DNA of 64,000 nt from assembly GCA_937873495.1 (NCBI GenBank), contig CALMXZ010000007.1:174501-238500 (forward strand). Reading direction: 5' to 3'. The notes below the pieces were generated by a model that worked only from the letters and a program-made list of their open reading frames with translations, did not search any database and was not told the DNA's origin. Made by a program: the position numbers and the translations under genes. Within the stretch, counting starts at the first letter, position 1. Every line of letters begins with the position of its first letter. Positions 38,681-47,128 of this stretch are shown piece after piece. This stretch comes from an uncultured Trueperaceae bacterium (lineage in GTDB: Bacteria; Deinococcota; Deinococci; Deinococcales; Trueperaceae).

Positions 38681-39919
38681 TCACCGCCGCAACCAAGCGA
38701 TCGTCTTGCTGGCGAGCTTGTCGAGCGCGACCACCGACTGCTCGATATGCTCCTCCTTCGTGTCCTCGATCTTGTTGTGCGAGATGCCGTGCAGGCTCTG
38801 CACGAACAGCATGATCGTCGGGATGCCGGCGCGCGCCACCTCCGCCGCGTCGTGCAGCGGGCCGCTCGGCAGCCGCTGCGTCGTGCCGCTCGCCTCGCGC
38901 ACGGCCTCCTCCGCCAGCTCGATAAGCTCGGGGTGGAACGGCATGGGGTCGATACCCCAGATCCTGCTCCACGCCACCTCGACGCCGCCCTCGGCCGCGA
39001 AACGCTCGGAGGCCCCGACGGCGCGCTCGTACATCTTCGTCAGCGCCACGCGGTCGAGGTGCCGCTGGTCGAGGGTGATGTCGCACTCGGCCACCACCGA
39101 CGTGACGATGCCGGGGCGCGTGACGCACGAGCCGATGGTGCACACGCCACCCAGGTCGTCCGTGATGTCGTAGATCTCCTGGCTCATCTTGCCGGCGGCC
39201 AGGAAGGCGTCGCGGCGGCGGTTCATGGGGGTCGAACCGGAGTGGGCAGCCTGGCCGCGGAAGTGGATGCCGTGGCGCTCCACCCCGAACGTGCCCAGCA
39301 CCACGCCGAGCGGCAGGTCGAGGTCGAGGAGCACCGGCCCCTGCTCGATGTGGAGCTCGAGGTAGGCGCCGGCGTTCCTCAGCTCGGCGTGCGCGTCGTT
39401 CATCGTGTCGAGGTCCACACCACAGCGCCGCAGCGCGTCTACGAGCAGCACGCCGTCGGCGTCCTTGCGATGGCGCTCCTCGTCGGGCACGAGCGTGCCG
39501 CCCGCGGCGCTGGAGCCGAGGAGGCTGCGGCCGAAGCGGGCACCCTCCTCGTCGGCCCAGTCGACAAGCCTGACGGTAACGGGCGGCCTACCGCCGTACT
39601 CCTCCTTGATGCGGCGCACAACCTCGAGGCCCGCGATGACGTTGAGGCAGCCGTCGAGCCACCCACCGCCCGGCACGGAGTCGATGTGGCCGCCTATCAG
39701 CAGCTCGACGGGCGATTCGCCCGGCAGGGTCGACCAGACGTTGCCGGCGGCGTCCATGTGCGTCTCGAGGCCGAGGGCGTCCGTCTTCTCGCGCATGAAC
39801 GCCCTGGCCTTCAGCCACGTGTCCGTCCAGGCGACGCGCCAGGCGCCGTTCTCATCGCCCGTCAGGGCGCGCAAGTCCTTGAGTTCCTGCACGGTGCGCT
39901 TCGGGTTGAGCGGGCTCAT
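38681..39919 (-). CDS. M20 Zn-dependent amidohydrolase (carbamoyl-amino-acid hydrolase type)
   Basis: The 412-residue protein belongs to the M20 hydantoinase/carbamoylase group, which includes N-carbamoyl-L-amino acid hydrolase, allantoate amidohydrolase and beta-ureidopropionase. Metal motifs are GGHIDSVPGGGWLDG, DEEGARFG and LELHIEQGPVL; the C-terminal SGPLHDAAEVA and SHNKIE segments complete the site. Which carbamoyl substrate is used cannot be told. AGGAGG 4 nt upstream supports the start. It is divergent from a peptide ABC operon. Confidence 0.88.
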   Translation of the reverse strand: MSPLNPKRTVQELKDLRALTGDENGAWRVAWTDTWLKARAFMREKTDALGLETHMDAAGNVWSTLPGESPVELLIGGHIDSVPGGGWLDGCLNVIAGLEVVRRIKEEYGGRPPVTVRLVDWADEEGARFGRSLLGSSAAGGTLVPDEERHRKDADGVLLVDALRRCGVDLDTMNDAHAELRNAGAYLELHIEQGPVLLDLDLPLGVVLGTFGVERHGIHFRGQAAHSGSTPMNRRRDAFLAAGKMSQEIYDITDDLGGVCTIGSCVTRPGIVTSVVAECDITLDQRHLDRVALTKMYERAVGASERFAAEGGVEVAWSRIWGIDPMPFHPELIELAEEAVREASGTTQRLPSGPLHDAAEVARAGIPTIMLFVQSLHGISHNKIEDTKEEHIEQSVVALDKLASKTIAWLRR

Positions 39920-40030
39920 ACGACCTCCTACGAGAGACTGCCGGTACGGGCGCGCGGCGCCGGCCGGAGGGCCGCCGCAGCGCCAGGACGCACATGTCGT
40001 GAGAGCCAGTCTACAACCGACCCGCTAGGT

Positions 40031-40064
40031 CGACCGGCGCCGCCGCGAAGGGCGCCGCCGGTCG
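40031..40064. repeat. Strong hairpin in a divergent promoter region
   Basis: CGACCGGCG-C-CGCC pairs with GGCG-C-CGCCGGTCG (13 pairs, one internal mismatch) around a 6-nt loop. It lies between divergent genes (39920-40200), where neither neighbour would need a terminator. The rest of the region holds the amidohydrolase leader and the GGGAGGG ribosome site of the peptide-binding gene. Confidence 0.5.
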
Positions 40065-40200
40065 CTTCCAGTCTTTACCAAGGCTTCATGCTATCCAGGA
40101 AGCTGTCCCGGGGGCGGGTTATCCCTTAGCATCGACTACGCGCGGTCGAGGTCCGGGGCAGGCGGCCCCGCCCGGCTTCAGCGCATACCTGGGAGGGTGC

Positions 40201-41685
40201 ATGAGAAGAATCGTCTTGCTGGCCTTAGTCCTACTCCTACCCGCGGTCGCCGCGGCCCAAGGGCGCCTCACTACCGCCATCGGCTCCAACCCGCCGACAC
40301 TGGACCCGCAGAAGACGTTCAACGGCTTCTCATTCGCCATCACCAACCAGGTCTACGAGACGCTCTTCCGGGTCACCCCGCAAGGCGAGATCGAGGGGCT
40401 CCTCGCCGCCGGCTGGGAGTACCTCGACCCGAGCACCCTACGCGTCACCCTCCGCGACGGTGTGAGCTTCTCCGACGGCACCCCGCTCGACGCCGCGGCC
40501 GTCAAGGCCTCGCTCGAGCGCCTGCTCGACCCGGCCACCGCCGCGCCCGGCCGCTTCGTCGTGAGCGCCATCAGCGAGGTGACCGCCGTAGACGCGACCA
40601 CCGTCGAGATCAAGACGGCCGAACCGTTCGCGCCCCTCCTCGCCCACCTGGCTCACCCCGTCACCGCCGTCGTGCCCGTGGCGCACGGCGACGACCTCGC
40701 CCGCAACCCCGTCGGCTCCGGCCCGTACACGCTTCAGTCGTGGGAACAGAGCAACCAGGTGCTCTTGCACGCCAAAGCCGACTACTGGGGCGGCGCGCCG
40801 GCCATCGAAGAGGTCCTGTACCGCATCATCCCGGAAGTGAGCACGCAGCTCATCGAGCTCCGGTCGGGCGGCATCGACATCCTCTTCAACATCCCGCCGG
40901 ACGCTTACGAGGCGCTCGCCACCGAGCCGCAGCTCGAGACGCGCGCGTACCTCGGCTGGGGCAGCATGATGCTCGGCCTGAACACGGCCAACGCCAAACT
41001 GCACGACCTGCGCGTGCGCCAGGCCATCGCCTACGCCATCGACAAGGGCCTCATCATCGACGAGTTCCTCCGCGGCCTCGCCGAGCCGGGCGTCGTGCCC
41101 ATCCCGCCGACCGTCCGCTTCGCCGCCTCCGACCTCGCCGAGCCGTACCCGTACGACCCCGAGGCGGCGCGCGCGCTCCTCGCCGAGGCCGGCGCCGAAG
41201 GCCTGAAGCTGACCCTCGACATCTACCAGAACCCCGACCTCGAGGCCGTGGCGCAAGTCCTCCAGTTCATGCTCTCCGAGGTCGGCATCGACCTGACGAT
41301 CCGCGTGCAGGACTACGCCGCGTACGTCGAGCAGACGGCCAAGGACGACCTCGAGCTCTACGCCTCCAGCTGGGGCACCGTGACGCTCGACGCCGACTAC
41401 ACCCTCTACGCCTTCTTCCACTCCAGCGAGATCCCGACCAACAACATCGCGCGCTACCAGGTCGCCTCCGTCGACGCCCTCCTGGACGAGGCGCGCTCCA
41501 CGCCCGACGACGCCGTGCGCGCCGCCGACTACCGCGAGGTGCAGGAAGCCGTGCTCGGCGACGTGCCCATGGTGACTCTCTACTACCCGCTCTCCACGGT
41601 CGCCAAGTGGTCCGTGCTGCAGGGCGAGGTCGTGCGCTTCTCCTGGATCAACCTCGACCTGCGCAACGCCACCCTGGCGCGCTGA
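40201..41685 (+). CDS. Oligopeptide ABC transporter substrate-binding protein
   Basis: The 494-residue secreted protein is a family 5 (DppA/OppA-type) solute receptor. A signal peptide MRRIVLLALVLLLPAVAAAQ is expected to be cut after AAA; there is no lipobox Cys. Family blocks are PPTLDPQKT, NPVGSGPYTLQSW and VRQAIAYAIDKGLI. A GGGAGGG precedes the ATG. It is the first gene of a unit with two permeases and an M19 dipeptidase, so it probably binds dipeptides or short peptides. A strong hairpin follows the stop codon. Confidence 0.92.
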   Translation: MRRIVLLALVLLLPAVAAAQGRLTTAIGSNPPTLDPQKTFNGFSFAITNQVYETLFRVTPQGEIEGLLAAGWEYLDPSTLRVTLRDGVSFSDGTPLDAAAVKASLERLLDPATAAPGRFVVSAISEVTAVDATTVEIKTAEPFAPLLAHLAHPVTAVVPVAHGDDLARNPVGSGPYTLQSWEQSNQVLLHAKADYWGGAPAIEEVLYRIIPEVSTQLIELRSGGIDILFNIPPDAYEALATEPQLETRAYLGWGSMMLGLNTANAKLHDLRVRQAIAYAIDKGLIIDEFLRGLAEPGVVPIPPTVRFAASDLAEPYPYDPEAARALLAEAGAEGLKLTLDIYQNPDLEAVAQVLQFMLSEVGIDLTIRVQDYAAYVEQTAKDDLELYASSWGTVTLDADYTLYAFFHSSEIPTNNIARYQVASVDALLDEARSTPDDAVRAADYREVQEAVLGDVPMVTLYYPLSTVAKWSVLQGEVVRFSWINLDLRNATLAR

Positions 41686-41729
41686 GCGCTTAGCGCCCGG
41701 ACCGGACCCCGGGCAGGTCCCGAGTTCCC

Positions 41730-41768
41730 CTTGTTGCGGCCGCCGACCTTAGCGGCGGCCGCAACGAG
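41730..41768 (+). terminator. Hairpin between binding-protein and permease genes
   Basis: A 15-bp stem (left arm 41730-41744, right arm 41754-41768, one U-G pair) closes on a 9-nt loop, about 45 nt after the binding-protein stop and 48 nt before the permease start. No U-tract follows, so partial termination or 3'-end protection is likelier than full termination. Confidence 0.5.
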
Positions 41769-41816
41769 CCACCGGGCGCGCCAAGCGGACCCACGATCGG
41801 GGATACTCGCTAACCG

Positions 41817-42746
41817 ATGACGCTCTACGTCCTGCGCCGCCTGGCCGCCGTCGCGCCCGTGCTGCTCGGCGTGACCCTCGTGGTCTTCGCCATGCTGTGG
41901 CTCGCGCCAGGCGACCCCGTCCTCGCCCTCGTGGGCGAGTCGGCGCAGGGCATGAGCCGGGAGGCCCTCGACGCGCTGCGCAAGGCGCACGGCCTCGACC
42001 GCGGCCCCATCGTCCAGTACCTCGACTACCTGTTCGGCCTGGTCAGGGGCGACCTCGGCACGTCGGTTCGGAGCTCCCAGCCCGTGGCCGGCGAGGTCCT
42101 GAGCCGCTTCCCCGCCACGCTCCTCCTCGCGGGCAGCGCGATGGCCGTCGCCATCCTGCTCGGCATGACGCTCGGGGTGCTTGCCGCCGTCTACCGCCGC
42201 ACGTGGGTCGACCACCTGGCGGTGCTCGTGGCGCTCCTCGGCGTCTCCGTGCCCGTCTTCTGGTCGGGGCTCCTGCTCATGCTCCTCTTCGCCCTCGACC
42301 TCGGATGGCTGCCGGCCTCCGGCTACGGCACGTGGCGGCACCTCGTCCTCCCCGCCGCCGCCGTCGGCTTCTCGTCCGCCGCCTTCATCGCGCGCATCAC
42401 GCGCGCCAGCATGATCGAGACCCTAAGACAGGACTACGTGCGCACGGCCACGGCCAAGGGCCTCGGCGCGTCCGCCGTGCGCCTGCGGCACGCCCTACGC
42501 AACGCGCTCCTGCCGGTGGTGACGGTCGTCGGCCTCCAGTTCGGCGGGCTGCTCGGTGGCGCCGTCCTGACGGAGACGGTGTTCGCATGGCCTGGCATCG
42601 GGCGCATGCTCGTCGACGCCATCACGTCCCGCGACCTGCCGCTCGTGCAGGGGAGCGTCCTGTTCATCGCCGTCATCTTCATCGTCATGAACCTGCTCGT
42701 CGACGTGTCCTACGCGCTCCTTAACCCCAAGGTGCGCTATGACTAG
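41817..42746 (+). CDS. ABC transporter permease (DppB type)
   Basis: The 309-residue protein has six membrane helices and the N-terminal MTLYVLRRLAAVAPVLLGVT typical of DppB/OppB permeases. The ATPase-coupling EAA loop is seen at RQDYVRTATAKGLGASAVRLRHALRNALLPVVT (key EAA-like TATAKG-G). It forms the inner-membrane channel with the following permease. No ribosome site is evident. The stop overlaps the next start by 8 nt. Confidence 0.92.
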   Translation: MTLYVLRRLAAVAPVLLGVTLVVFAMLWLAPGDPVLALVGESAQGMSREALDALRKAHGLDRGPIVQYLDYLFGLVRGDLGTSVRSSQPVAGEVLSRFPATLLLAGSAMAVAILLGMTLGVLAAVYRRTWVDHLAVLVALLGVSVPVFWSGLLLMLLFALDLGWLPASGYGTWRHLVLPAAAVGFSSAAFIARITRASMIETLRQDYVRTATAKGLGASAVRLRHALRNALLPVVTVVGLQFGGLLGGAVLTETVFAWPGIGRMLVDAITSRDLPLVQGSVLFIAVIFIVMNLLVDVSYALLNPKVRYD

Positions 42747-43599
42747 CGCCACCCGCCCGCTGAGGGCCTGGCTCCGGTCGCCGGCCGTCAGGCGCTTCAC
42801 CCGCAACCGCGCCGCCATCGTCGGGCTGGTGCTCGTGATCGTCCTCGCGGCCGTCGCGCTCCTCGCCCCCGTGCTCGCGCCGTACGCGCCGGACGCCCAG
42901 AACCTGCGGGCTCGCTTGCGCCCACCGTCACAAGCGCACTGGTTCGGCACGGACGAGTTCGGCCGCGACATCCTGAGCCGCGTGCTCTTCGGCGCGCGCG
43001 TCTCGCTCCTCACGGGCCTAGTGCCCGTGCTGGTGGCGGCCGCGATCGGCAGCGCGCTCGGGCTCGTCGCCGGCTTCTACCGTGGCCGCCTCGACGCCGT
43101 GCTCATGCGCGTCATGGACGTGCTCCTCGCGTTCCCGTCGCTGCTCCTCGCCCTCGCGGTCGTAGGTGCGCTCGGCCCCGGGCTCGAGAACGCCGTCATC
43201 GCCGTCGCCATCGTTGGCATACCGTCCTATGCGCGCATCGTGCGCAGCGTCGTCATCGCCGCGCGCGAGGAGGACTTCGTCACCGCGGCGAAGGCGCTCG
43301 GCGCCCGCGACCCGCGCCTCCTGCTCAACCACGTGCTGCCGAGCGCGCTCGGCGCCTTGAGCGTGCAGGCGACGCTCGGGATCGGCTTCGCCATCCTCTC
43401 GATGGCCGGGCTGTCGTTCCTCGGCCTCGGGGTGCAGCCGCCCACCGCCGACTGGGGCGAGATGCTCGCCCGCGGCCGCCGCTACCTCCCCGGCTCGCCG
43501 TGGCTGCTCCTCTACCCCGGCGCCGCCATCTCGCTGACGGTGCTCGCCTTCAACCTCCTGGGCGACGGGCTGCGCGACGCACTGGATCCGCGCGACTGA
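42739..43599 (+). CDS. ABC transporter permease (DppC type)
   Basis: The 286-residue partner permease has the DppC layout: a cytoplasmic N-terminal tail, a first helix, the conserved HWFGTDEFGRDILSRVLFGARVSL periplasmic stretch and five more helices. The EAA loop is REEDFVTAAKALGARDPRLL. It overlaps the upstream permease by 8 nt, so the two are co-translated. No ATP-binding subunit follows; one must be encoded elsewhere. Confidence 0.93.
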   Translation: MTSATRPLRAWLRSPAVRRFTRNRAAIVGLVLVIVLAAVALLAPVLAPYAPDAQNLRARLRPPSQAHWFGTDEFGRDILSRVLFGARVSLLTGLVPVLVAAAIGSALGLVAGFYRGRLDAVLMRVMDVLLAFPSLLLALAVVGALGPGLENAVIAVAIVGIPSYARIVRSVVIAAREEDFVTAAKALGARDPRLLLNHVLPSALGALSVQATLGIGFAILSMAGLSFLGLGVQPPTADWGEMLARGRRYLPGSPWLLLYPGAAISLTVLAFNLLGDGLRDALDPRD

Positions 43600-43614
43600 G
43601 GCGTACGGAAGCGG

Positions 43615-43620
43615 TAGCCT
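43615..43620 (+). promoter_or_regulatory. Candidate leaderless -10 box of the M19 dipeptidase gene
   Basis: TAGCCT ends 7 nt before the ATG at 43628. No Shine-Dalgarno is present, so the dipeptidase may have its own transcript although it follows the permeases closely. Confidence 0.35.
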
Positions 43621-43627
43621 TGCGGCC

Positions 43628-44665
43628 ATGATCCCAGTGTTCGATGGCCACAACGACACCCTGCTCAACCACGTCGACGACCCGAAGCGCGACTTCTTCG
43701 CGCGGCAAACCGACGGTCATATCGACTACGTCCGCGCGCGCGAAGGCGGGTTGGTCGGCGGCTTCTTCGCGATCTGGGCGCACTCGGCCCCCGTGCCGGA
43801 CGTGGACGAGGAGTCCCTGACGGGCGCGCCGCCGAAGTCCGCCCCGGCGGGCGCCATCAACCCGGCCGGCGCCAGGGCGCACGCCGACCGCTGCGTCGCG
43901 CAGCTCCTCGCCTGGGACCGCGACCCGCGCTTCCGCCTCGTCAAGACGGCCGCGGAACTGGAGCGGGCCATCGACGACGGCGTGATGGCCGGCATCATGC
44001 ACTTCGAGGGGGCCGAGCCCATCGGGCCCGACCTCTGCGCGCTCGACACGTACCATGCCGCCGGCCTGCGCTCGCTCGGGCCCGTGTGGAGCCGGCCGAA
44101 CCTCTTCGGCTTCGGCGTGCCCTTCGAGTTTCCGCATAGCCCCGACATGGGCCCCGGCCTCACACCGCACGGCCTCGCGCTCGTGAAGCGCTGCAACGCA
44201 CTCAAGATCATGCTCGACCTCTCGCACATCACGGAGAAGGGCTTCTGGGACGTGGCGCGCACGAGCGACGCCCCGCTCGTCGCCACGCACTCCAACGCCT
44301 ACGCCATCTGCCCGTCACCGCGCAACCTGACGGACGAGCAGTTGGCGGCCGTGCGCGCCTCGCACGGCCTGGTGGGGCTCAACTACAACACGGGCTTCCT
44401 GAGTCCGGACGGCAGCTACGCCACGACCATGCCACTCGACGTGATGGTCAGGCACGTCGACCACCTCGTCGACAAGCTCGGCATCGACGGCGTGGCGCTC
44501 GGCTCGGACTTCGACGGCGCGACCATGCCGGACGGCGTCAAGGACGCCGCACACCTGCCCAACCTGATCGACGCGTTGGCGGAGGCCGGCTACGACGACG
44601 AGGCGCTGCGCAAGATCGGTTACCGCAACTGGCTACGGGTCCTGAAGCTGACCTGGGGAGAGTGA
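43628..44665 (+). CDS. Membrane dipeptidase family (M19) zinc dipeptidase
   Basis: The 345-residue protein matches the renal dipeptidase family, which hydrolyses dipeptides including those with a D-residue at the C-terminal position. Zinc-site blocks are VFDGHNDTL (H8, D10), the bridging Glu in IMHFEGAE, His in DLSHITEKG and VATHSNAY, and Asp in GSDFDG. No signal peptide is seen, so it acts on imported peptides in the cytoplasm, in line with the upstream peptide transporter genes. Its last 33 nt overlap the end of the convergent MFS gene. Confidence 0.92.
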   Translation: MIPVFDGHNDTLLNHVDDPKRDFFARQTDGHIDYVRAREGGLVGGFFAIWAHSAPVPDVDEESLTGAPPKSAPAGAINPAGARAHADRCVAQLLAWDRDPRFRLVKTAAELERAIDDGVMAGIMHFEGAEPIGPDLCALDTYHAAGLRSLGPVWSRPNLFGFGVPFEFPHSPDMGPGLTPHGLALVKRCNALKIMLDLSHITEKGFWDVARTSDAPLVATHSNAYAICPSPRNLTDEQLAAVRASHGLVGLNYNTGFLSPDGSYATTMPLDVMVRHVDHLVDKLGIDGVALGSDFDGATMPDGVKDAAHLPNLIDALAEAGYDDEALRKIGYRNWLRVLKLTWGE

Positions 44666-45853
44666 CGCCGGTTCGGCCTGCGACCGCCTGAGCGTCTCCG
44701 GCACCCCGAACGCGAACCAGACGGCCGCGCCCGCCCCGAGCGCCCCGATGACGAGCGAGGACGACCCGAGGCCGAGGCCACTCGCCACGGCGCCCGTGAT
44801 CAGCGGCCCTGCCACGAAGCCGGCGTCGCCGATGAGGCGCCACCAGCCGAGGAACGTCGCGACGGCGTTCTTTGGCGCGAGGTCGGCGCCCAGCGTCAGC
44901 ATGGTGCCGGCGCTGATGCCGTTGCCGAAGCCCATGAGCAGCGCGGCGAGCGTGAGGCCCGTCGCGTCCGTCGTGAGGGGCACCAGCGCCATCCCGACCG
45001 CCTGGAGGGCGAACGAGGGGACGATGGCGAACTTGCGGCCCAGGCGGTCCATGATGAGGCCCGCCGGGTAGAAGAGCGACATGTCGGCGAGATAGGACGC
45101 GCTCACGATGAGGCCGACCACCCCGACGTCCAGGCCGAGGACCTGCGCGGCGTACAGCGGCACGAGCACGCGCCGCCCCGTGCGCACCGCCTGACCGAGG
45201 AGCTGCGCCCCGCCGGCGTTGATGAGCGTCGCGCGCATCCCGGCCATGGCGGTGCGGCGCGCCGCGCGCTCCTCGCTGCGAGCGAGCGGCTCGCGCGCGT
45301 GCGACGGTCCCCGCTGGCCCCCGCCGGGCAGGGCGAGCATCAGCAGCACGACCGTCGCCAGAGCGACGACGGCGTAGAGCACGAACGGCGCCCGCAGCCC
45401 CAGCGAGGCCGCCAGGAGCCCGCCCGCCGCCGGCCCCGCGAAGCCGCCGAGGCGGGTGAGGCCGCCCAACGTGCTCATGGTGCGCCCGCGGTTGGTGCCG
45501 CGCGTCGCTTCGACCATGAACGAGTGGCGCGAGACGTTCCAGATGGCAAGCCCGGCGCCGGACACGAGTCGCGAGACGAGCAGCCAGCCGAGGTTGGGAG
45601 CGAGCCCGGCTCCAAGCACCGCCACCGCCAGGACCGTGGTGCCGAGGACCATCGCGTCGCGGACGCGCATGCCGCTCACGATCCGGCCGGCAGGCAGGTC
45701 GGCGATCAGCGTGCCGATCCCCTCGGCCGCGAGCACCAGGCCGATCACCGCCACCGACGCCCCGAAGGAGTCAGCGTAGATAGGCAGCGTCGGGATCAGC
45801 AACCCGTCGCAGATGGCTATGAGGATCGCTGGCAAGTAGATGGCTAGGAGCAT
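44633..45853 (-). CDS. MFS transporter
   Basis: The 406-residue protein has 12 predicted helices. Motif A appears as ADLPAGRIVSGMRVRD after helix 2 and again as AGLIMDRLGRKFAIV in the second half. It resembles multidrug-type facilitators; the substrate is unknown. No ribosome site is visible before the ATG. Its 3' end overlaps the M19 gene antisense by 33 nt. Confidence 0.87.
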   Translation of the reverse strand: MLLAIYLPAILIAICDGLLIPTLPIYADSFGASVAVIGLVLAAEGIGTLIADLPAGRIVSGMRVRDAMVLGTTVLAVAVLGAGLAPNLGWLLVSRLVSGAGLAIWNVSRHSFMVEATRGTNRGRTMSTLGGLTRLGGFAGPAAGGLLAASLGLRAPFVLYAVVALATVVLLMLALPGGGQRGPSHAREPLARSEERAARRTAMAGMRATLINAGGAQLLGQAVRTGRRVLVPLYAAQVLGLDVGVVGLIVSASYLADMSLFYPAGLIMDRLGRKFAIVPSFALQAVGMALVPLTTDATGLTLAALLMGFGNGISAGTMLTLGADLAPKNAVATFLGWWRLIGDAGFVAGPLITGAVASGLGLGSSSLVIGALGAGAAVWFAFGVPETLRRSQAEPASLSPGQLQDP

Positions 45854-45916
45854 GTGGGTAACGGGGATGCTAACACCGGCGGCAGCGGCGCTACGCGCCC
45901 TGCCGGCTCGCGGACC

Positions 45917-47128
45917 CTAGCCCGAGGCGGCTACGCCGGCCCGGGCCGCGGGCACGCCGCCGCGCGCCGAACGCGCCCTGGCCACCCCCGCCACCCGCAC
46001 CGCCTCCCTGTACCGCCCGACGAGGTCCTCGGTGGCCGCACCCCACGACCAGCGCTCGGCCTCCGCCCGGCCGGCCAGGGCCAACCGCTCGCGTTCGCGC
46101 GGGTCGCCGAGCAGCCGCGCGATCGCGTCGGCCAGGGCAGCCGCATCGCCGGGCTTCACGAGCACGCCGTTCTCGCCGTCGTGCACGACGTGGGGCAGGC
46201 CCCCGGCGTCGGCGGCCACGACCGGCACGCCGGAGGCCATCGCCTCCAACGCCGCGAAGCCGAGCGTCTCCGACGTCGACGGGAAGGCGAACACGTCGCC
46301 GCTGGCGTAGGCGGCGGCCAGCTCCTCGCCCGCCAGGAAGCCCGTGAACACCGTCCTGGTGCCGGCCAGGCGGTCGCGCAACCAGGCCAGGGCCGGGCCT
46401 TCGCCGACGACGGCCAGCCGGACTCCGTCGGCGGCGAGGCGGTCCGCCGCGTCTGCGAGCACGTCGACGCGCTTCTCGAACGACACCCGGCCGGCGTACA
46501 CGACCAACGGGGCGTCCGGCTCGCCCCCGCTCAGGCGCGCGCGCATCTCGGCCGACCGGTAGCGGGCGTCGAACCGCTCGGTATCGACGGCCTTGTGCCA
46601 CAGGCGCACGCGCCGGATGCCGAGGCCGCGCGCCAGCTCGACCATCTGAGGGCTCGTGCAGAGGTTCACGTGCGCCAGGTTGTGGACTTCGCGGTCGATG
46701 ATCTCGAGGGGCCTGCGCACGGCGCCGAGGCCGAGGTCGTTCACGACCTTCGGGTCGGTGTGGAAGCTCGCGACGAGCGGCAGGCGCGCGCGGCGCGCGA
46801 GCACGGCGCCCCACGAACCGAAGAAGATCGGGTTGACGACGTGCACGAGGTCGGGCGCGAAGTCCCGCAGCGCAGCGCCAAGCCACGTGGCCGGCAACGC
46901 GACCTTGTGCTCCGGGTACCAGGGGAACCGCACCCCGGGCGCCGCCACGACGCGGTGGCCGGCGTACTCGGCGGGCGCGCCGGGTGGGGCGAGCACGAGC
47001 ACCTCGTGGCCCTGCTCGGCCAGCGCGCTCAGCGTGGCCGTGAGGCGCGTGACGACACCGTCGACCTTGGGGAGGAACGTCTCGCTCACCCAGGCGACGC
47101 GCAGGGGACGGTGGCAGCTAACGCTCAG
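45917..47128 (-). CDS. GT4-family glycosyltransferase
   Basis: The ~400-residue protein is a GT-B glycosyltransferase similar to GDP-mannose-dependent alpha-mannosyltransferases. RVAWVSETFLPKVDGVVTRL opens the acceptor domain, YAGRVSFEKRVDVL starts the donor domain, and SETLGFAALEAMASG is the GT4 E-x7-E site. It probably works on glycolipids or cell-envelope glycans at the membrane. The start is unclear: the conserved N-terminus needs a CTG at 47128, which overlaps the korB stop as CTGA, or a CTG at 47104; no ATG/GTG/TTG fits. Confidence 0.85.
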   Translation of the reverse strand: MSVSCHRPLRVAWVSETFLPKVDGVVTRLTATLSALAEQGHEVLVLAPPGAPAEYAGHRVVAAPGVRFPWYPEHKVALPATWLGAALRDFAPDLVHVVNPIFFGSWGAVLARRARLPLVASFHTDPKVVNDLGLGAVRRPLEIIDREVHNLAHVNLCTSPQMVELARGLGIRRVRLWHKAVDTERFDARYRSAEMRARLSGGEPDAPLVVYAGRVSFEKRVDVLADAADRLAADGVRLAVVGEGPALAWLRDRLAGTRTVFTGFLAGEELAAAYASGDVFAFPSTSETLGFAALEAMASGVPVVAADAGGLPHVVHDGENGVLVKPGDAAALADAIARLLGDPRERERLALAGRAEAERWSWGAATEDLVGRYREAVRVAGVARARSARGGVPAARAGVAASG

